Of a stretch of DNA of 64,000 nucleotides, positions 45,901 to 54,785 are shown in pieces. Numbering within the stretch: position 1 is the stretch's first letter; the number at the start of each line of letters is the position of its first letter. The notes under the pieces were generated by a model that was given only the letters and a program-made list of their open reading frames with translations, was not told the DNA's origin and did not search any database. Position numbers and translations under genes: made by a program. The stretch lies in contig NC_135188.1 of the NCBI RefSeq assembly GCF_041146795.1, forward strand, positions 3,519,919 through 3,583,918, written 5' to 3'. Source of the DNA: Maylandia zebra (Eukaryota; Chordata; Actinopteri; Cichliformes; Cichlidae).

Positions 45901-48822
45901 AATTGTTGTAATGCAAACTGAACCATGAAACTACAAGCTTTTAGCGTGTTCTTTACCCAAGCAAGGTGGAATGTCTGTACTCCACATGCCCATGGAGGTG
46001 CACTCAGTGCTGGACGTCCCATTCAGCAGAAAGCCCTCATCACATGTTGATGTGCACACAGAACCAAAACTGAAGGAACCATTTGGGTCAGAACATGATA
46101 TGGAGCCATGAGAAGGAGAACTAATTGGAGTACATTTCTTAGCTTAAAGAAAGACAGACATAAGAAGAGGCAGCTTCTTAACCTGTGGTTCACATTCAAA
46201 ACAGTAAAAAAAAAAAGTTTTCAAATTATATAGTATGTATATCAGCATTTAGTCATACCCAGGCAAACAGGAAGTGCATGACTCCAGTTACCCTGTGAAG
46301 AACATTTTGTCACATTTGTACCAATTAGATCAAATCCTTCTTCACACTGAACAGTGCATATTGAGGTGTAGCTGTGCTTGTTTATAGGGTCATGGCATTG
46401 CAGATAGGCATGAGGTGGAGCCTGAAGACTGTTGCACTGTACCACTAGAAAAGAGGAAACACTGTTCTTTCAACATCACAGCATGCAATTTTTATTTCTA
46501 TCCAGAAAGCGTGTGCTGCTTTGTGGTACAGCAGAGTAGTTTGCGACACACCTGTACATGTAGGTGTAGGCTTGCTCCATTGTCCCAAGGTCAGACAGCT
46601 GAGTACCTTGTCCCCAGTTAAATAGTAACCCTCCTTGCAGGTGAAGTTACACCATGAGCCATAAGAGAAAGGCTCCACAGGGTCAACGCAGGTCATGTGG
46701 CCCATAGCAGGAGAGAAAACTGGGGAGCATTTTCTCACTGTGGTGAGACACAGATATCACTCATAGTTCACATAATGCAGATCAGTGCTCTTATATAAAA
46801 TGTCAGTTTGAACAACTGTATGTTATGACTGTGCTTTCACAAACATAGCTTAATCATCATGCTGAGATCATTTACGGTCAAAGAAAAAACAAAAAAACAG
46901 TTTACCGACCCATGAAAAAAAAATCAGTGTTTGTCCAGCACGGACTTAAATGAGTGTGAAGTGGAGTGATGACAGGCGTGACCTAAAGCTAATCTGCTGC
47001 ACAGTCCAGACAGGATGTGAAAGTGGACTGAGTGCAGTTATGCAGTAGTATATCTCGAAAGTAAATCTGTAAAAAGGGTTCAAGTATTACACAAGTTCTG
47101 TGAAAAGTAAGTGACACTCAAATACACACACAGACACACAAAATGAAAGCTATAATCAATTTAACTAAAAATAAAAATGAGTAAACTAATTAACCACCAT
47201 ACAGAATGATTTAAATTCAAAGGCAATGACAACTTTACCTGTACAGACTGGAACAGTGGCTGTCCATTGGCCAGTGTGGTCACAGATGATCTGGTTCTGC
47301 CCAATCAGTTCATAGCCTTCATCACAACTGAACTCACAGGTTGAGTTGTAGCTGAAGGCTGCGATGGGGTGGCTGCAGTTCATGCTACTCGCGCTGAAGT
47401 TGGTGTATTTCAAATTTGGACACTGTGCAACTATGATAAGCAGTCAAAATATGTTTTGTAACTTTGCCATCTGAAATATCAGTTTTTAAAAACAGCTGGT
47501 TTCCTGTTGCCATACCTTGACACAGAGGAACAGGGTGGTTCCAGAGCCCATTGGCTTGGCAAATCAGTTGAGGCGCGCCTATTAACCGAAATCCAACTTC
47601 ACAGAGAAAATGGCAGGAAGAGTTAAGATGATTAGACCCATAGGGATTAGAACAGCGGAGAGACCCTTGATCTGGATGCGGAAAAGGTTTGCATGTGATC
47701 GCTGAAGATAAAACAAATAAAAATTAGTTCATGTCTTTTGTTTAGGTTTGCAAAAATATCTTTAACAATTGTCAGTAGGCTAAAACTAAAATACAGAAGT
47801 TCCCGAGGAACAAATGAGGGACAAATTAATAACAATCGAACCCTAAATGGACTGCTACGGTGAGGTTCTATGCCATTCAGATATAAAACGAAGACTTAAA
47901 GATGGTCAGTATTATTCAAAATCAATCACTTGTTATGGGGACTCTTGTGGCTGAGTTGTCTGGTAACTTCATTAAATAAGTCTGAGGTGGTCAGAATGAA
48001 ATATCAGGCTAATCCCGGCTGGTTATTTTAATTTAATAGTTGTATATTTGGATTGCATATTGCAATATTCTACAGATCTTATCAGCTTACCCTCTTCACA
48101 GCGTAGGCCTCGGAAACCAGGATGGCACTTGCAGATGTGGCTTCCAATGCTTTCCACACAGTCTGCATGAGCACTACATGACTCATGTTTGCAAGAGGCT
48201 GCAAATCACACAAAAGGTGTCAGATGCTGCATTACATTTACTGCCAAAGTTTTCCATCAAACTAAGTGAAAAGTATCCTACCGGTGTAGCAGACAGCTCC
48301 TTTCAACTTATTGCAGTTCTCATTGTTCCACTTGGCTGTGTCTCTCGCCCTCTTAATGTATATCTCCACACAGTCCTGACGGGGTATGGTATCTGGCTCT
48401 GCTGATGCCCAGTTTTGAGCCTCTTCAGGTACACTCTGACTGGTGTTTACTGAGGTCCACAATCCAGCCACTCTGTGAATCCCTATCCAGTAATATTTTG
48501 GATTAAATGGTAGCAGATCATTGAGGAAATTGGTCTCCCCTTGGTTCTGAATGGCAACCATATCCGTGAAGAACTTCTGGCACCACTTGCGAGCCTCGTA
48601 CCAGTTCTGGTTTGGACCAGTGCTGTAGTTGTATGTCCATGCTTGCACACCTCCTTTCCTACTACTCAAGTCTAAAAATGTAGCATAAGGACAGTAAGAT
48701 AAATGTGGACTGGTGAAGAAAAGTGTTTGGTGTGTGTATTACGCAGGCTTACCTACAGCAAACACAATCAGTGTAGCTATCAGTGCGTTACAATGCGAGT
48801 TTTGTCTTACATCACCTGACAT
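42970..48822 (-). CDS. selp: P-selectin-like adhesion receptor with 13 CCP repeats, 1059 aa
   Basis: Type I membrane lectin for leukocyte rolling on endothelium or thrombocytes. Coding exons, 5' to 3': 48822-48753, 48671-48282, 48198-48091, 47701-47516, 47430-47239, 46737-46552, 46444-46259, 46142-45957, 45845-45660, 45517-45332, 45204-45019, 44907-44722, 44594-44409, 44254-44069, 43920-43732, 43655-43467, 43241-43125, 43034-42970. All internal junctions are phase 1, as in known selectins. Order: signal peptide, C-type lectin (about 33-150), EGF (154-189, six Cys), 13 CCPs (190-999), transmembrane segment (about 1003-1033), tail ending ENPAFEF. Human P-selectin has 9 CCPs. First in a P-L-E array, as in mammals. 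Odd: three lectin calcium ligands are changed (E-P-D instead of E-P-N, Q before D-C, W-N-N instead of W-N-D), and several CCP exons are near copies. The start ATG follows TATTTCAG; a 5' UTR exon may end at 48979. Confidence 0.85.
44493..45370 (-). repeat. Two copies of a 610-bp-spaced CCP exon pair in selp-like gene
   Basis: Bases 44493-44760 and 45103-45370 read identically, including a whole 127-bp intron (44595-44721). The match continues with few changes through the next exon. This marks recent tandem duplication of two CCP exons. Confidence 0.9.
44908..45956 (-). repeat. Second pair of identical introns, 938 bp apart
   Basis: Intron 44908-45018 and intron 45846-45956 read the same base for base, and the match runs on into the following CCP exons until about 45122 and 46060. 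Different spacing from the 610-bp pair shows a separate exchange event. Confidence 0.88.
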
Positions 48823-48978
48823 CTGAAATACAAAGAAAAACAACTGAGAACGACACATGGCTGCTATATGTGAGAATGAGGGTACAGTATCAATTTCTAT
48901 AGGTATGAATGAACAGCCGTTACGTGTCTTACCTTCTGAGCCGTCTTTAGTTACTAATTCTTGGCATTTAACTCTCAC

Positions 48979-49150
48979 CTCTTCAGTAAATGGCAAAACA
49001 GTATTATCTGTCCTCCAGGGACTGAGCCAATGTCCAATTTTGTAATATCATTTCTACCACAGCTTCCTTTCAGGAAGGGTTTCACTCAACCACTCACAGC
49101 ACCCTCCACACATGCATGCACACATCCAAAGATAATTATATATTCAGAAA
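48979..49150 (-). promoter_or_regulatory. Putative selp-like 5' UTR exon and promoter
   Basis: On the coding strand a donor AAGAG|GTGAGAG stands at 48979/48978, upstream of the ATG exon. An ATATATAATT motif at about 49137-49147 is TATA-like. The next gene upstream has its polyA signal at 49184, so the intergenic gap would be under 100 bases. Confidence 0.35.
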
Positions 49151-49183
49151 AAGACATGCAGACACAGTCACTAAAACATTATT

Positions 49184-49189
49184 TTTATT
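49184..49189 (-). terminator. sell-like polyadenylation signal
   Basis: AATAAA on the coding strand, about 270 bases after the stop at 49456. Confidence 0.5.
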
Positions 49190-49455
49190 CATATTTACAT
49201 TTCAAAGCAATTTACAAGAATGCGGCACACATGTCTGAACCATACCATGATGACAAACCATCGAATATACACAATTACATAATTTATAAGTATGCAACAT
49301 ATCAAATGTAACTTTTACAACATATTAGGTAAAAGCCTTAGCTGACTGATATTTAAATCAGCATCCAGTGCATGATGCAAGGAGACCGATTTCCTCAATC
49401 TCTAAGTGAACTGTCTTGGTGTCAAATATATTCTAATTAAGGCGTGGGACGTTGT

Positions 49456-52400
49456 TTACGGTTGTGTATCACAGGGTGGACTTCCTTCTTCGGGCAGCCT
49501 GTGCAGGACAGAACAATGTTCTTAGATTTTTCCCCCAAATTCTTTGAATACTAAGTCAGCAAAGGCTGTGAGAAAGGGTGGAGCAGCTTAAGACAAACGT
49601 ATAATTTCAACACTGACCTTTCTTGGGAAAGTTTCTTTCCTGTGAGAAACAGAGAAATGGATTACTTTTGAGGGGTGTTGCAATAAGATTGCACTGAATG
49701 TTTTATTTGTATAGAGAGTAGTTGAGAATGACTGACTTTGTCTGTGTTTTATGCAACAAAAACAGATGCAGCAGAAGGTAGAGAGGGCTCCACATCCAGC
49801 TAAAGCCAGCAAAGCCTGTTTATAGCCTGAAAAAGAGGGGAAAGCAATTTTTACCATTCAGTTATACATTACAGCACATCATTCATGTACATGTCAAAAC
49901 CTACTGCTTTCCATCAAAATGATTTAGCATGAGTTACTGGAAGCACAGTTCTTATGGCAAAGAAACTATAAAAACCATACATGAAATGGCCGGCCGCCAT
50001 GTTTAATGTTTAACAACATTTTACAAACATTTACATGATTTTTTTGAAATTACTTGTACAAGTAGGTCTTGGGCCACTCCAGACTCTGGTCTCTCCACAA
50101 GTGACGGCTGGTGAGCCAATCACGAAGAAGCCAGGGTCACACTTAAAATGACAGGTTGTCTTGAATGTCTGATTTCCTCTGGAGCAGTTATGGGATCCAT
50201 TATAAGTTTGAGGTAGAGGGGGACACTCCACAGCTGAGGGCACAAACAGGTTATACAACATCTTACAGTATGTTATAATACATTTTAAAGCACTGTACTT
50301 TATTTTTATTTTTTTATTTTTTTATACTTTATTTTTATTTATTTATTTTTAGGAACAGGAACATTAACATTTACACAGACACAGCAAGGGAAAAAGGTAA
50401 ACAACTAACTAGAAGTAAAAATAATAAGATAAATAAGATAAATAAACAAATAATAAAAAATAATGGAGGGAGGGGCTCACCCAGGGCTATGGGAAGTTAC
50501 TAAAATGTAGTTTTTCCACTTGGAGACACACCGTGCATCTTCACCCCCATACCTACGTCTATGTACATACTCACATATACTTTCAAGTATCTACATACAC
50601 ATCTACATATACATACATAATACATATCTACATGTGCATGCATGCATACTCGTGCATGTATACCCTTTGACATAAAATCAGGTTAAATGAAAACAGAATG
50701 GGAAGGGAATGAATAAGATCCTTTTCCTACATTATTCACAACCCTTTCGCATATTCGAAAACCATTTTGACCAATATCTTTGAAATTTGTCTTTACAGAG
50801 TCTCAGAGAAAAGGTCATCTTTTCCATTTCACAAATGTCTTTTACTATGGCTGACCACTCTCCAACCGTTGGTGGGTCCTTGTCCAGCCATCTTCTAGTT
50901 ATTGCTTTTTTACTTGCTGCCGGGAATATTTTAAAAAGGTGTTTATCTTTCCTATTCATCTCAACTGGTACATTTCCCAAATATATATTGTAGCAAAGCA
51001 AAACTCAATCTCAGAACCCATGACTTTTTTTAATCCTCATTAGTATTTCGGCCCAATAAGTGTACTTTATTTTTAATGTGATGTTACAGTTTGGTATTAC
51101 TACCGCTCTAATCAGTGGTAACAGTAACTTAAAATGCTTCACTGGAAGCACAGCGCTTATGAAAACAAACCTGTGTATTTTCAGGAACCTTTAAACTTTT
51201 AGATGATTTCATGAAATTACCTGCACAAGTAAGTCTTGGCCCACTCCAGTCCCCAGTGTCTTCACAAGTGACAAATGACGAGCCATTTATGAAGAAGCCA
51301 GGGTGACACTTTAATCGACAGGTCGTGTTGAAGGTTTGATTTCCTCTTGAGCAGCTATGGTATCCATTATAAGGCTCAGAGAGAGGGAGGCATTCCACAG
51401 CTAAGGACACAAACAAGTTACGCAACATCTTGTAATGGTTTATAAAACATTTCAAAGCACAAACATGCTGGTGCATGCACATTTTAATGTTATATAAGAA
51501 TGTGGATAATGAGTCGCTGAAAACAGAATAAGTGTAGCAGTTAAACTAAATCTGTTTTTAAGTATTTACTTCTATATCTAATTGTACGATAAGGGGGGGA
51601 GCACTCAGGACAAAACCTGGGTTCCAGTTAAATCGACATGTTGTGTTGAACATTTGATTTTCTCTTGAGCGGCTTTAGTATCTGTTCTCAAGCTGAGGAA
51701 AATCCACAGCTGAGGGCACAAACAGGTATGCAGGGCATTATGTAATGTCTTGTAACAGGTTTGTAATATGAAAATAACACATTTTAAAGCATTTATATTG
51801 GGTTTTTGTGTTCATACTGATGTAGGCTTAATAATGATAATTTCAGTTTTTGAAGAAAAACAACACGAGTCACTTATATATGTAGAGCATAAAAAATTGC
51901 GCATATCTCAAAGCGTGTGTGTTGGAATATACAACTCTGTTACGATTACTTGTTTCCTCCGTGCAAGTATGCCTGCACATTGTTTCACACATTACTAATA
52001 ACTGTAAATGGCAACTCTTTATGCATTATAATAAATAACACTAAATTGCTCACGTGTTTGGCACCTGTCTCCCTTAAAACCACGTTCACAGAGGCAGGTT
52101 GTACTGTTGATTGCCTCCTGGCATCTTCCTCTTTCACAGGATGATTCATTGCACTGGGCTTTTAAGAAAAAGCACACCAATATAAGGTCACTTATCACTA
52201 TAAAACCTTCACAGCTTTTCTTTGTATAGAAGACACTTTATTTCTTTTTTAATAATAGATATTAAAAAAAATTAGTTTTAAGACAAGACATGTTATCCTG
52301 AAGATGTTAGAAAAGTTAAACAATGCAAACAAAAAATATCTGACATTACTGTAATGGTGGATAGCACATTAAAATAATATGTAAACAAAAATACAACAAT

Positions 52401-53153
52401 TTACTTCAATAACAAATTAAAATAATATTTAAAACAAATATTATGAACATGTAAAAACTATTCTGAAATCAAGTTATCACCTTAAAGGAAATCAGCCATG
52501 CTTTTTCATGAAAATATAAAGTTATGATATAGCAAAAAGAAAAAAAATCAACAAAGCAGAATTAAAAATGTGGTAAAAAACTGTACAGGAATTACTATAT
52601 GACAGGTTTACGTACTTTTAAAACACGCTGCATATTTTGATTTGCTACATTTCTCATCGTTCCACTTCCCTCGATTTTCTCCTGTGTTAGTGTAGATCTC
52701 TACACAAAACTCTGTTGCATGGACATTATTTGGTTCATTTGGTGCCCATGAATTGTTACCAATCCACGTGCTGTTATTCCCAATCCAAATCCAGCTTTCA
52801 TTCATATGGTTTCTAGTGATTCCAATCCAGAAATATGGGGAGCTTCTTTTCTGTGGCAGGATGGAGACCAGATAATCATTCTCCGCTTGGTTTTGGATGA
52901 CCACCATGTCTGTGAAATATTTCTGGCACCACTCTCTGGCCTGGGTCCAGTTCATTGTCTCGTTTGAGTAGTGATACGTCCAGCACAGAGTAGTCTCAGC
53001 CAAGCAACTACCTGCAAATGTTCAGAACAGCTTTTAATGTGATAATTAATAAAGTTTTCTGACACGTGTCAGCCGGTCTTTGCCCAGCAGCCACACATTT
53101 CACTGGAACTGGAATTAAAACTTACCAAAGATGAGGATTAATGTCCACTTCAT
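49456..53153 (-). CDS. sell: L-selectin-like adhesion receptor with 2 CCP repeats, 347 aa
   Basis: Leukocyte homing receptor type. Coding exons: 53153-53126, 53011-52616, 52158-52054, 51400-51221, 50233-50054, 49826-49737, 49639-49618, 49498-49456. Phases agree throughout and the last three small exons follow the L-selectin pattern. Order: signal peptide (MKWTLILIFGSCLA), C-type lectin (about 19-139), EGF (142-176, six Cys), two CCPs (177-296), transmembrane segment (about 298-319, rich in Cys), short basic tail ending DTQP. Human L-selectin has 2 CCPs and 372 residues. The calcium ligands E-P-N, E and W-N-D are kept. The lectin loop before E-P-N carries a WIGNNS-T-WIGNNS duplication. The intron before the first CCP exon keeps a dead third CCP exon, and the intron between the two CCPs holds a LINE. 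The tail exons are short, so their borders are less sure. Confidence 0.8.
50309..51060 (-). mobile_element. 5'-truncated L1-type LINE in sell-like intron
   Basis: Target duplication TGTACTTTATTTTTA flanks it exactly (50294-50308 and 51061-51075). Read on the minus strand, the start codes for the C-terminus of L1-type ORF2 (AASKKAITRRWL, then EWSAIVKDICEMEKMTFSLR, residues typical of that region), followed by a 3' UTR and an A-rich tail near 50310-50340. It lies in the same orientation as the host gene, between the two CCP exons. Confidence 0.88.
51600..51706 (-). pseudogene. Dead CCP exon inside the sell-like gene
   Basis: After an acceptor CCTCAG at 51707 the frame matches neighbouring CCP exons but hits TAA after ten codons (VDFPQLENRY, stop). 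The first Cys of the domain is replaced, and the 3' half has decayed. Using this exon would truncate the protein before its membrane anchor. Confidence 0.8.
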
Positions 53154-53174
53154 CTTCAAAGAGCAATTTACTGT

Positions 53175-53262
53175 CTGTACAACGGGGGGGAAAGACTATA
53201 TTTTCAAAAGTACTAATGAATGTCACCACGGAGAGTTGCTGAATAAGAAAATTGTGACTTAC
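53175..53262 (-). other. 5' UTR intron of sell-like gene
   Basis: On the coding strand, donor TCTGG|GTAAGTC at 53263/53262 and acceptor GTACAG at 53175, 21 bases before the ATG. An 88-bp intron is normal for compact fish genes. Confidence 0.6.
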
Positions 53263-53421
53263 CCAGAATTAATATTATAATATTGTCCTTTGAACTGTTT
53301 GACACAAACTCCTACATAAGTTAAATCCCTGTTTTTTCTGATCAACTCAAACATAAAACAAAAAGCGTTACAGCAGAAAAATGTAAAGGTTGTTAGACGA
53401 AACTAAGGACCAGTGTCAGGC

Positions 53422-53428
53422 TTTTATA
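53422..53428 (-). promoter_or_regulatory. TATA box of sell-like gene
   Basis: TATAAAA on the coding strand, about 270 bases before the ATG and about 160 bases before the UTR donor, a sensible place for a start site near 53395. Confidence 0.55.
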
Positions 53429-53458
53429 TGTTCTCGTTTGCCATTCAGAGCAACATTA

Positions 53459-54130
53459 TCATACAATAACTGGATGTTTGCTGTTCAGGCTGAATGCATG
53501 TAACGAATGATTTACTGAATATTTTAATGACTTTAACAAACCTTTAGGGAAACCCCACCTATTTCTAGTAAAGGTGGTTTCAGGGGCAGATTTTAATGAA
53601 GAAAAGGTACACAATGCCACAAGGTGCTTACTCATAGAGGTTGGACTACAGCCTTTGAAACACTTTTTAGTGTTTAAATGGGAATTTTTAAGCCTTTCAT
53701 TTGTGGCTAGAATGAGTGTTTTCTTGTCTGTTTTCAAAAACACGTCTTCTCCATATCCTGACATATTGATGTAATGGAAACTCTTTTTAACGGCAGTGTC
53801 CTTCGAGACAACTTTAGACTTATGAAAGATGCGAGATGTGAGTTCCTGTCCAACTAAAGTAAAAGAGACGGAATTTTTTTTAAACAATGAACTCTGGGAG
53901 AGAAAAAAAGAATACCTAGGAATATAATTGTTCCTTCTTTGAATACCGCTCACTTTTATATGTTTATTCTGCTTTGTCATGAAGTTTATGATGGAAAGGT
54001 CGATGTTTTGGCAAGAGATCTGGGAATTTTTCAAAACACATCCTTCCTCAACCCCTGAAAAAAAACCCCGAAGGTTGTAGAAGGTCATGGCTGAAACTGG
54101 GAAACTAGATTGGTTTATGATAGAAATCAT
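53459..54130 (-). CDS. Unidentified 223-codon ORF between sell- and sele-like genes
   Basis: The longest ORF in the window not explained by a known gene. It starts ATG at 54130 and stops at 53459, upstream of the sell-like TATA box on the same strand. The protein is basic and rich in Lys, Ser and Asn, has no clear signal peptide or membrane segment, and matches no family I recognise. Plausible splice signals occur inside it (a T8CAG acceptor, AAA|GTGAGC, AG|GTATTC), so it might be part of a spliced gene or a decayed one. It may equally be chance in AT-rich DNA. Confidence 0.25.
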   Translation of the reverse strand: MISIINQSSFPVSAMTFYNLRGFFSGVEEGCVLKNSQISCQNIDLSIINFMTKQNKHIKVSGIQRRNNYIPRYSFFLSQSSLFKKNSVSFTLVGQELTSRIFHKSKVVSKDTAVKKSFHYINMSGYGEDVFLKTDKKTLILATNERLKNSHLNTKKCFKGCSPTSMSKHLVALCTFSSLKSAPETTFTRNRWGFPKGLLKSLKYSVNHSLHAFSLNSKHPVIV

Positions 54131-54363
54131 GAGTCAATCTATGAAGGCTGGCTCCACAGAAGGCTATTACACATCCCACCACTACACATCCTGCTTGGCT
54201 AAGCATTCCTACCAGTGTGGTGACACTGATACAACTGGCTGAACTTTTTTATTAGTCCTCCGTATATTTTTTTCAAATGAATATCAGAACATTTCCGAAC
54301 ATAGAAAACAGCAGATAAAAAACATCAAATTTGAAGTGTTACAGTAACAAAGTCAAAAAATAG

Positions 54364-54452
<89 letters not shown>
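54364..54452. repeat. (CA)44 microsatellite
   Basis: Uninterrupted CA run of nearly 90 bases. Confidence 0.98.
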
Positions 54453-54454
<2 letters not shown>

Positions 54455-54573
54455 AGCTATCATGACAGGACAGGCAGATGATGATAAATGCAGAGGAGGA
54501 AAAGCAATTACTGGATCAGCTAGGTGTAGTAGGGAGCGCACAGGGCCCTCATTATCAACAGACTGTAGAGTTT

Positions 54574-54578
<5 letters not shown>

Positions 54579-54632
<54 letters not shown>
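54579..54632. repeat. (CA)n microsatellite, second array
   Basis: Second uninterrupted CA run, separated from the first by about 125 bases of unique DNA. Confidence 0.98.
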
Positions 54633-54633
<1 letters not shown>

Positions 54634-54785
54634 ACCTTAAAAAATAATGCTTTTTTAAGAAAATAAATATTACATGAATTCTATATCAAATTATTTGCTG
54701 CTATGCACTACAATGATAATTCACACATAATGCGTAAAACCATCTGTAGTTTTCTATTATAGCACGTTTTTGCTATATTAGGCTG

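Noticed and set aside
48040-48405. 121-codon plus-strand ORF
   Set aside because: Antisense shadow of the selp-like EGF and lectin exons.
54353-54666. ORFs with VCVCVC or HTHTHT
   Set aside because: Produced by the CA arrays.
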